A stretch of 64,000 nt of DNA from Dipteris shenzhenensis. Lineage: Eukaryota; Polypodiophyta; Polypodiopsida; Gleicheniales. A program made the translations under genes and the position numbers. The stretch lies in NCBI GenBank assembly GCA_047967505.1, contig CM106540.1, one strand, 5' to 3'. This document shows positions 11,304 through 20,961 of this stretch, one piece after another. The first letter of the stretch is position 1; each line of letters opens with the position of its first letter. The notes below the pieces were generated by a model, which was not told the origin of the DNA, did not search any database, and saw only the letters and a program-made list of their open reading frames with translations.

Positions 11304-14300
11304 ATGGACGGAGCAGGAGCGGGAGAGTCCAGGTTGGCATTTTCTTTTGTGTAGCATTTTCTTTTATGTAGCATTTTCTTTTATGTAGCATTTTCTTTTA
11401 TGTAGAATTTGATTTAATTTTAGTTTAAAAGAAAAATTATAAAATGCACTTTAATGTTTTTCTGAAATTTTAATGTTTTTCTGAAATTTAAGAATTACGG
11501 GATTTTTTATTTAAAATGTGAAAATTAAAAATTTTTTTTTAATAGAGCTTTTTTTAGTAAATAAAAAAACGTTGATATTATTAATTATAAAATATTTATA
11601 AATTTGAAATGTAGTTGAAATTTTTTTTTTTAATTTTTAAATAACGACATTTATAATTTAAAATGTGAAAATTTTAATTTTAAAAAACGTAATTTAAAAT
11701 TTCAGTTTATAAGAAAAATTATAAAATGCATTATAAATTTAGTTTTTCTTAAATTTATAAATTACGAGATTTTTTATTTAAAATGTGAAAATTAATTATT
11801 TTTTTTTTAAATAGAGCTTTTTTTAGTAAATAAAAAAACGTTGATTGCAGTTAATTATAAAATATTTATAAATTTGAAATGTAGTTGTAAAATTTTTTTT
11901 TTAATTATTAAATTACGACATTTATAATTTAAAATGTGAAAATTTTAATTTTAAAAAACGTAATTTAAAATTTTAGTTTATAAGAAAAATTATAAAATGC
12001 ATTATAAATTTAGTTTTTCTTAAATTTATAAATTACGAGATTTTTTATTTAAAATGTGAAAATTAATTATTTTTTTTAAATAGAGCCTTTTTTAGTAAAT
12101 AAAAAAAGTTCATATTAATAATTATAAAATATTTATAAATTTCAAATGCATTTGTAAATTTTATTTTTTAATTTTTAAATTACGACATTTATAATTTAAA
12201 ATGTGAAATTTTAAAATTTAAAAATCGTTTAATGAGGCTTTTTTTATTAAAAATGTGAAAATGTTAAATATTTCTGTTTTTTTTATGAGGTAGAATTTAA
12301 AAGAGAAAAAATAAAAAATTTTAGGTTAAAAGAGAAATAATAAAAATTTTCTAAATTTGAAATGCAATATAATGTTTTTTTGAAATTTATGAATTATGAC
12401 ATTTTTTATTTAAAATGTGAAAATGAAATTGTATTTTCAAAATAGAGCTTTTTTATATGAAATTGTATTTTAAAAAAACGTTCATATTAATAATTATAAA
12501 ATATTATAATTTTGAAATGCATTTGTAAATTTTTTTAAAATTTTTGAATTAGGAGTTCTATATTTCTGTTTTTTTAATGTAGCATTTTCTTTTTGGTAGA
12601 ATTTAATTAAATTTTAGTTTATAAGGAAAATTATAAAAAATTTCAAAATTTATAATGCATTTTAATGTTTTTTTGAAATTTGTAAATTATGACATTTTTT
12701 ATTTAAAATGTGAAATGAGATTTTTTTTTGTTAAATAGAGCTCTTTCTATTAAATAAAAAACGTTCATAGGAATAATTTTTAAGTATTTATAAATTTGAA
12801 ATGCATTTGTAAATTATTAATTTTTTTTGAATTACGACATTTAAAATTTAAAATTTAAAATGTGAAAATTTTAAATTTAAAAAACGTTTAATGAGGCACA
12901 AGACTCGCTCGACTTATCAAATTAATAAGACATTTTGTATAAGACTCGCTCGACTTATCGAATTAATACACAAACATAAACCTACTAGTCAACTATTGGA
13001 GTTGGACATTAAAGATTGACTAGTGACATGGTTGGTGACCAAAGCTTGAAGTTGACTAGACACTTTGGGACAAGCAAGTTCTTTAGAAGGAAACTAGGTT
13101 TAAGCTTGGGTAATCATCCCTAATATATTGGGAAATTACTAATGATAAATCATCCTTTAACTATTTGGCAATTAGTAAGGATCGATTCTACTAGGAAATA
13201 AGTCGAAGGCATATGTCCCCTATTAGTCAATAGATTGATTAGACTAAGCATGCATGATAAGGCTATAGCTTGGAAATGCCTAGATAGTGGCTTAGTCCAA
13301 ATCTTCAATATCCCTTAAGAAGACATGAAATAGTGGCTTAGACCTTAAGAAGACATGGAGTTGCAAATGTCTAATTCTTCTAAGTTATGCATAGACTCTA
13401 GCATAACTGAAAAAAGAATATTACAAGATTGAGAATATTTGGATGGGTCTTCAAGAACTCGAATATTACGGTCTGTGCCTATAAACTGTTTGAGATTCTT
13501 ATGCTATCACTATGGCATGCTTTAGATCTAGCACTTTGATCATGTTTGTTGTCTAGTTCCATAATTCATCTACTTCTCTTATATGTATAAGAAGAAAGAA
13601 ATACGCCATAGAGAAACTGAAAGTTTAACTAGAATACCTAACATTCATTGCACATGGGACTCTAGTGGATCTATATTCATTCCACATTCATGCTAATATA
13701 TGCAAGTGTTTTGATCAACTATAGACCTAAGTTCAAATAGAGCCTGTTAATGACTGAATCTCTCCTAATCATCCCTTAATGATCATAGATAAGAGACTTA
13801 AGAGAGAGAGAACTCCATAACCTTCAAGAGTCGACATTTGAAGCATCCCATTCCATGTTGTTTGCTACATGGCAGCTCGCCATGTGGCACACATACATCC
13901 CTTTTTGCACCGTAGGGAAACCTATGACTAATGTTAACAACATTTATCTTGTCTTTTACAAACGACTAAGATGTTTTCCCAAAAAGACTTTGTATCAATA
14001 ATCACGTGAACCACCTCATAACCAAAATAGTGCGGATGCTACATATCTCCTTTCCCTCGTTGAAACTATGTCACACATGGAATGTCAACCACATGCTCAA
14101 GGAATTATATGCTAGTTTCATTGTAAGCAAGGGTGGTCTCTTTCTTGCTAGTCCAACCATAGGCAACGGTGACGCTTATTACTTGAGCTCAACCAAAATT
14201 AACATTAGTTATCGTATGCAACCCTTCCCATTGCATAGGGACATCCAAGGATTTAATTTTCAAAGTTTTTGAATCCTCTTCTAGGGATCTTGTGCCCTTT

Positions 14301-16225
14301 GTTGTTGCTACGTATGTGGATGATCTCATTCCAAAACTATTTTTACAACTAGAAGTCGAGTGAGTCTTATACAAAATGTCTTGAACCAAGTGATGATCTA
14401 TAGGAATGGCCAGTAGTTGAGGTGGATTGCCCAACCAAAATAGATAATATTGAGAAGGCTTAATTATTTTCTCAAAGTTCTCACTTTAAAAGGTTTGTAG
14501 TGTGAACCCGCTCTCATTTTTAATGTGTAGTCCGAGAAATACTAGATGCACCTTGCTTGTGTATCGTTCAAAGTAATGTATTAGGTATCCTTCTATCTCC
14601 TCCATATCTATTGCAAACCCAAGGCAGTAAAGCATTCAAAGAAGGTCTTATTAACCAAACCTCTCCACTATCTGTCCTTAGTATAGGGGCCATTAGTGGA
14701 CAATGTGGTCCTTACACCACATGTGGAAAAGTTTCATATTGGATAAAAAGTGAAAAAAGGGAAACGTATAAGGAGAAAATACTTGAGACATCTAAGTTTT
14801 AAAATGCAACGACTAGAGTGAAAAAATTCTAATCAAAATTAAGAATTATTAATAATATTGATTAATATTGAGCCACACATTTGGCCCATCTACCGGTCGG
14901 TAGGTGCACAGGATCTACCTCATCAAGGAGTACGTACAAATAGTTTTCATTGCGTAAATAGATTATAAGTCATATTGAATAGAATATTATTTTCATTACC
15001 CAAATAGAATATTAATTTCCATGTGTTTTTTTTGTGCATGCGCCAGCCAGCGCACAGGTTCTAGCACCACTATTCGTATGCAGATAGAGATGCTGAGAGC
15101 TGAGATGAGGGCACTGCAGGATGCTAGGGCACCCCCTCACTTGGTGGCGAGCCTGGATTCAGTTATTGAGGCTCTGAGTCGATTGGAGACAGTTGAGGAT
15201 GTTGTGGATAGCTTTCAGGCACAGGCCGAGGCGGAGATCACTGGTGGTGGCTTGGTTTGGAGAGCGATTCGACAGTTGTTTGAGCGGGAGTCACATCACA
15301 GGGAGGCCTTGGACGACATGTTTTGGGATGGTCACACCGAGGGCCAGCGACCACGATCAGGGCTCCCCTTGCATATTTTACGGTGTAGGCACCCCATCAT
15401 AGCAGCACACATTTATCCGAGATATCTTGCTGCGAATGGTGGTCGGTTGCCTCACAACCGCCAGATAGCGAGGTCGTTTGCCATGCAGCTTTATGCTGAG
15501 TTTGTCCTTGGTCATCGGGTGGACTACCTCAGTACCCGTCCAGGATCAGGAGCGGGACGTGGTAGGATGGGGCACCAGGAGCGGCAGATTGTAGGTGTTC
15601 GGCGTCGACGCGAGGGACCAGAGTTGCACACCATCCCTGCACCGGCACTGCGAGCGGTGGGAGGACAGATTAGGGGAGATGTTCATTCAGTGGCATCATC
15701 CTTGCAGCACATGGTCTCGGCCCTATCGAGATCTATTGCGATTCCACCTCCCCCACCTCGGTCATCGATGGAGCGTCCCACATCTACACCACCTCCCACA
15801 TCTACGGCGCCTCAGCACGAGTTGGAGGCTCGAGACAGACGGATTGCAGAGTTGGAGGCTGTGTTGGCCGAGTCTAGGGATGAGGTTAGTTATTTTGATT
15901 ATGTTAGTTTATTTTTTTGTAGCATGTTTTGAACTAAAGTTTTTTGGTTAATTCTCACCATGTACGCGACATGTTTGCATTGCAGGCACATCTATTGCGT
16001 CAGGAGATGGAGTCTCGCGTACGACTCTTGCGTCAGGAGATGGAGTCTCGCGTACGACTCTTGCAGACAGATTTGGAGGAGCAGAGGATTCGGACACGCA
16101 TAGCATACCATCGCGCAGAGCACTATATCTTGCAGTTGAGGCATATCAGTCGTGATCCGTCGCGCCATAGGATCGACCCCAGTGTGGCCCTATACCCTGC
16201 TCCTCCTGTAGATGTGCCGGACTAG
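11304..16225 (+). CDS. Transposon coiled-coil protein (three exons, about 368 aa)
   Basis: Proposed join: 11304-11332, 15047-15884, 15986-16225. Exon 1 encodes MDGAGAGES and ends CCAG before GTTGGC. The second exon follows a T-rich acceptor (..TGCGCCAG) and restores the frame to give ..QRTGSSTTIRMQ. The 101-bp second intron (GTTAGT..TTGCAG) also keeps frame. The exon 2 and 3 join is well supported; the short first exon is an inference from the TATA box, phase and splice sites. Without it the frame could open at 15021 or at M15078. The protein has helical Glu/Arg-rich segments at both ends, a Pro/Ser/Thr linker, and an 11-residue repeat LLRQEMESRVR twice in exon 3, encoded by a 33-bp tandem duplication (15995-16060). 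It probably multimerises. I recognise no catalytic domain. The stop lies 14 bp inside the RING ORF, which reads in another frame. Confidence 0.6.
11338..11407. repeat. 17-bp tandem repeat, four units
   Basis: AGCATTTTCTTTTATGT and close variants repeat about four times at the very start of the large first intron of the coiled-coil gene. A related block recurs near 12575-12600. Confidence 0.8.
11410..12895. repeat. About 270-bp AT-rich repeat, roughly five copies
   Basis: A phrase of the type AGAGCTTTTTTTAGTAAATA, then AAAAAACGTTGAT, then AATTATAAAATATTTATAAA, recurs at about 11561, 11830, 12099, 12470 and 12753. Three spacings are about 269-272 bp and one is longer. The whole block lies in the proposed first intron of the plus-strand gene. 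Confidence 0.8.
12900..12968. repeat. 28-bp direct duplication
   Basis: AAGACTCGCTCGACTTATC followed by (A/G)AATTAATA occurs at 12900-12927 and 12941-12968, at the end of the AT-rich repeat block. Confidence 0.85.
12969..15046. other. Intron interior, no gene recognised
   Basis: Non-repetitive, moderately AT-rich DNA with frames shorter than 90 codons. It could be an older insertion within the transposon, but no termini or domains were visible. It ends in the T-rich tract that precedes the proposed splice acceptor at 15046. Confidence 0.4.
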
Positions 16226-17030
16226 GACACCGATAGACGCAGCAGTCGTAGTGAGGCTTCCTACCTCCACTTGTGTCCTCTGCCACGAGGACTTTGACAC
16301 CGTAGGGTGGTTTGGTCTAGGGTGCGGCCACATCGCACATCTCCACTGCATGACCCGCCACATGGTGGCACGTTCAGTGTGCCCGGTATGCTTTGCCGAC
16401 ATTGATGTGGCGACATACAGAGGACTGGGCATGGATGATCTATATCCTGGTCATCGTCAGGCTGTTGATCCATTCGCCCATGTAGTCCTGACAGAGCACT
16501 ACAGGGAGGAGGCACAGAGAGCATTGCTGATGCAGGAGGGTGCGGATACATCAGTGGTTGCATCATGCGTTCCACGCCGCTTTTCGTACGGTGACTTCAT
16601 GCCAGGTGACGAGGCACGAGCGGAGGAGGCACGCCGGATTGAGCGAGAGGCAGAGCTGCAGACATCATTGCAGCAGTGGGTGGAGCAGCAGCTAGGGCGG
16701 GGCCGAGACCAGCGTATTTCACATGTAGAGACGATTACTCGCGCTGGATTTGAGGCACGAGTATTCGCAGATGCACGGCTATGGGAGCTGAGACGCGCGT
16801 ACATAGAGGAGGCGAGGGATGCAGAGATGGCAGCAGTGGCGCGTGCAGCATGCCCTCCTCCTCATCAGGATGAGGCTGGCCCATCTCATGCAGGTGATGA
16901 GGCTGGCCCATCTGAGCCGGCATTGCCTGAGGGCACACAGCGGACGGTTGGGCAGCGAGTCATACAGGAGCCACGTCAGCGTTCCACTAGAGGATCATAT
17001 GTAGAGTTATCAGATTCAGATTCAGATTGA
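16212..17030 (+). CDS. RING-H2 finger protein (272 aa), probable E3 ubiquitin ligase in the transposon
   Basis: A complete RING-H2 finger lies near the N-terminus: C21-x2-C24-x13-C38-x-H40-x2-H43-x2-C46-x10-C57-x2-C60. A long Glu/Arg/Ala-rich helical region follows, then a short GDEAGPS repeat and an acidic tail ending YVELSDSDSD. RING-H2 domains recruit E2 enzymes, so the expected role is ubiquitin transfer. The hydrophobic-plus-acidic tail resembles a SUMO-interaction motif, which would suggest a SUMO-targeted ligase; that is speculative. The ORF starts directly after an in-frame TAG and overlaps the coiled-coil stop by 14 bp in another frame. It could be a second product reached by an unrecognised splice, by re-initiation, or by a frameshift that has split one original coiled-coil/RING protein. 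Confidence 0.8.
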   Translation: MCRTRTPIDAAVVVRLPTSTCVLCHEDFDTVGWFGLGCGHIAHLHCMTRHMVARSVCPVCFADIDVATYRGLGMDDLYPGHRQAVDPFAHVVLTEHYREEAQRALLMQEGADTSVVASCVPRRFSYGDFMPGDEARAEEARRIEREAELQTSLQQWVEQQLGRGRDQRISHVETITRAGFEARVFADARLWELRRAYIEEARDAEMAAVARAACPPPHQDEAGPSHAGDEAGPSEPALPEGTQRTVGQRVIQEPRQRSTRGSYVELSDSDSD

Positions 17031-18245
17031 TTGTTTAGGCTTCACACGTTTCTTGTATAGGGATGCACTTTTGTAGCATGATGATGATGATGTACAGATT
17101 CATTTTGGTACTTTCATGATATTGTTCCCACTTTTATGATGTATGAGCATTTTCGTACTTTCATGATGTTCTTCACACTTTGTTTATCTCAGTTTATCTC
17201 AGTTTATAGTTTGTTTAATACATAAGGTATTCAAAAAAGAATGCCATGTGAAGTAATTGTAAACATTAAACATTAATTGCAAACATTAAACATTAAACAT
17301 ATCAAAATTCATATTATTTTGGATGAAAATTTTATTTTGCGGATAAAAGTTTTTCATTTCTTAAACAAAAATTTTATTCTATTCATGTTTGTCAATAAAG
17401 TGTGTTTCAAAATCCAAATTTTCATCAATTTTTCAAAAAGACAACTATTGTCATATTCATGCTTCCAAATCTAGCCTTCCGATCTTAATATCAAAATATG
17501 TTGAAATTCAACCATTTGATAAACTAATTTGTATAAAAAGAAAATTACTTTTTTTGGACAATGCCATAGCCCAATGTAAAATTGTTTCATCAAATGAAAT
17601 TAGATATTAAAGTAACATCAATTTTACCAACTTTCAATTTGATATGGGCACTTGCATAGAAAACGATTGGTATTTCAAAGAAAAAGCTCTAGCAACTCTC
17701 TTAGTTGAATGAAGCAGTTTCTTCTCCTTTGCAATTTGTCATGTTTTTTAAATTAAAGGAGAGAATACTTTTTGCAAATGGTAATACTAGACATTTTTAG
17801 GTTCTGCAATAAAATATAAGTAATATTTTATGCATTCTTTTTTCACAATTCTAGTTTTTTAATATTATTGACATGAAGCGTATATTTTGTCCCTACAATT
17901 TTTAAAAAATATAAATTTTAAGGGGATTTTTTTCAAAAATGGAGTTAGACTTGTCCTCTACATGATTTTGCTATTATTTATTATGACTCGGTGTTTAATT
18001 TGTCTGTTATTGTTAACAATACTTGTGCTAATTGGTGATCAAAGAAAACAAGACCTAATTATTTGTCATATTCGAACCACAATCACATGTGCCTTCCAAA
18101 TCACAATCGCATATGCCTTCCAAGTTTCTAAGGACTATTTCAATTTCCTTAATATGACATTTGCCAATGCACCAATCTAATTATTATGCATGTATAAAAG
18201 ATAATGAACATAAAGAAGAGAAATCAACACAATTGGCAATTAATG
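17031..18245. other. 3' flank of the plus-strand unit, AT-rich, no gene
   Basis: Downstream of the RING stop there are GATGATGATG and TTTCATGATGT motifs, then AT-rich DNA with no recognisable frame. Poly(A) sites of the plus-strand gene should lie in the first few hundred bases. Confidence 0.4.
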
Positions 18246-18548
18246 CATGTATACGGGAATACAAGGAAGGTGTAGCATGCTAGCCCACCATTTTATTTCA
18301 CTATTTTCTTTTGCATTTAGTGGTTTATGTACAAGAGAAAGGATTGGCGGTTGGTATAAGGAAAAGTGTTGGTATTTGGTTTATGTAAAAAGAAAGGGTT
18401 GTTGCACAGGCTATGCACCAAAAAAATATACACATATTAACAATCCCACTTCTCCCTTTTAAACTCCACTCATGTATGGGAGTACAAGGAAGGTGTGACA
18501 TGTTAGGCCACAATTTAATTTTACTATTTTCTTTTGACTTTGGTGGTA
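18246..18548. repeat. Imperfect direct duplication before the minisatellite
   Basis: About 80 bp beginning CATGTATACGGGAATACAAG (18246-18327) recurs as CATGTATGGGAGTACAAGG (18471-18548), 225 bp apart. The second copy runs straight into the first minisatellite unit. Confidence 0.75.
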
Positions 18549-18560
18549 CGCTAACGTGTA

Positions 18561-20640
18561 GTCGTGCAAGTAGGGATTGCTTCTACGTCGCGCAAACCAA
18601 ATCAGTTGGAGACCAAATCTTGCGTCGATGTACGTCTAGGGTAGCCTAAGAGGCGTGTGAAGTTTCGTCCCCAACAGGGTTTAGGATTTAGGGTCCAGGG
18701 TTTAGGGTTTAGGGTTTGGGGTTTAGCCGTGCTAGTAGGGATTGCTTCTACGTGGCGCAAACCAAATCAGTTGGAGACCAAATCTTGCGTGGATGTACGT
18801 CTAGGGTAGCCTAAGAGGCGTGTGAAGTTTCGTCCCCAACAGGGTTTAGGATTTAGGGTCCAGGGTTTAGGGTTTAGGGTTTAGCCGTGCTAGTAGGGAT
18901 TGCTTCTACGTGGCGCAAACTAAATCAGTTGGAGACCAAATCTTGCGTGGATGTACGTCTAGGGTAGCCTAAGAGGCGTGTGAAGTTTCGTCCCCAACAG
19001 GGTTTAGGATTTAGGGTCCAGGGTTTAGGGTTTAGGGTTTAGGGCTTAGCCGTGCTAGTAGGGATTGCTTCTACATGGCGCAAACAAAATCAGTTGGAGA
19101 CCAAATCTTGCGTGGATGTACGTCTAGGGTAGCCTAAGAGGCGTGTGAAGTTTCGTCCCCAACAGGGTTTAGGATTTAGGGTCCAGGGTTTAGGGTTTAG
19201 GGTTTAGGGTTTAGCCGTGCTAGTAGGGATTGCTTCTACGTGGCGCAAACTAAATCAGTTGGAGACCAAATCTTACGTGGATGTACGTCTAGGGTAGCCT
19301 AAGAGGCGTGTGAAGTTTCGTCCCCAACAGGGTTTAGGATTTAGGGTCCAGGGTTTAGGGTTTAGGGTTTAGGGTTTAGCCGTGCTAGTAGGGATTGCTT
19401 CTACGTGGCGCAAACCAAATCAGTTGGAGACCAAATCTTGCGTCGATGTACGTCTAGGGTAGCCTAAGAGGCGTGTGAAGTTTCGTCCCCAACAGGGTTT
19501 AGGATTTAGGGTCCAGGGTTTAGGGTTTAGGGTTTAGGGTTTAGCCGTGCTAGTAGGGATTGCTTCTACATGGCGCAAACAAAATCAGTTGGAGACCAAA
19601 TCTTGCGTGGATGTACGTCTAGGGTAGCCTAAGAGGCGTGTGAAGTTTCATGCCCAACAGGGTTTAGGATTTAGGGTCCAGGGTTTAGGGTTTAGGGTTT
19701 AGTCGTGCTAGTAGAAATTGTAAAAATGTATGCATTTGTCCTTCCACGTGGCGCATACCAAATCAGTTGGAGACCAAATCTTGTGTGGATGTACATCTAG
19801 GGTAGCTTAAGAGGCGTGTGAAGTTTCGTCCCCAACAGATAAGTCCACGTGTGTATTTCATTAGTACGTGCGTCATTTTTCATACGTAGTCACGAGTGCT
19901 AGTAGGGATTGTAAAAATGTACGCAACTGTCCTTCCATGTGGCGCATACCAAATCAGTTGGGCACCAAATCTTGCGTGGATGTACGCCTACGGTAGCCTA
20001 AGAGTCGTGCGAAGTTTCATTTCCAACAGATAAGTCCACACGCGTATTTCCTCATTACATGCGCCATAGCTCATACGTAGTCGTGCTAGTAGGGATTGCA
20101 AAAATGTACGCATTGTACCTTCCACGTGGCGCATACCAAATCAGTTGGGCACCAAATCTTGCGTGGATGTACGTCTACGGTAACCTAAGAGCCGTGCAAA
20201 GTTTAATCTCCAACAGATAAGTCCACATGCATATTTGGTTAGTACGTGCGCCATTTCTCACACGTAGTCGTGCTAGTAGGGATTGTAAAAATGTACGCAT
20301 TATACCTTCCACGTGGCGCATACCAAATAAGTTGGAGAACAAATCTTGCGTGGATGTATGTCTAGGGTGGCCTAAGAGTTGTGCGAAGTTTCATTCCCAA
20401 CAGATAAGTCCACACGCGCATTTCGTTAGTACATGCGCCATAGCTCATACGTAGTCACGAGTGCTAGTAGGGATTGTAAAAATGTACGCATTGTACCTTC
20501 CACGTGGCGCACACCAAATCAATTCAGACCAAATCTCGCGTGGACTATTGGCTAGGGTGGCCTAAGAGTCGTGCAAAGTTTCATCCCCAACAAGCAAGTC
20601 CACACGCGTATTTCGTTAGTACGTGCGCTATTTTCTTAGT
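18561..20640. repeat. 12-unit minisatellite, seven units with TTTAGGG runs
   Basis: Unit starts (GCCGTGCTAGTAGGGATTG or similar) lie near 18561, 18726, 18894, 19049, 19214, 19379, 19544, 19703, 19890, 20080, 20267 and 20455. The shared core includes ACCAAATCAGTTGGAGACC and GTACGTCTAGGGTAGCCTAA. In the first seven units, 155-168 bp apart, the tail is a run of TTTAGGG telomere-type repeats. In the last five, about 188 bp apart, the tail is instead GATAAGTCCAC..TACGTGCGCCAT..CGTAGT. The array lies between the 3' ends of the two convergent transposon genes. Confidence 0.9.
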
Positions 20641-20961
20641 CACGTTTTTAAAATGTCCTAATGCACAAAACAAATTACAACATTACTACTAATAAATAAT
20701 TTTTTGTATTACAAACACAACAAATCCCATTGAGAAGACATCGGACATCATGTTAAAAATAGAATCTAATACAATGATGTGTATGAACGTGTATACAGCC
20801 ATCATAGTGAAATACAAAATATGAGTCCATGAAAATTACAATGGTACGGTCACACAGTGAGCCAATACATATCGAATACAAAAAAGTGTAATCAACTAGT
20901 GATACCCAATAAAAATCAATCTGATCAACTGATGATCCCAAAAAATAAGATATGTAATGTG

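Noticed and set aside
18561-20640. True chromosome end or telomere
   Set aside because: TTTAGGG runs are only 2-4 units each, embedded in a non-telomeric core, and flanked by genes on both sides within a transposon.
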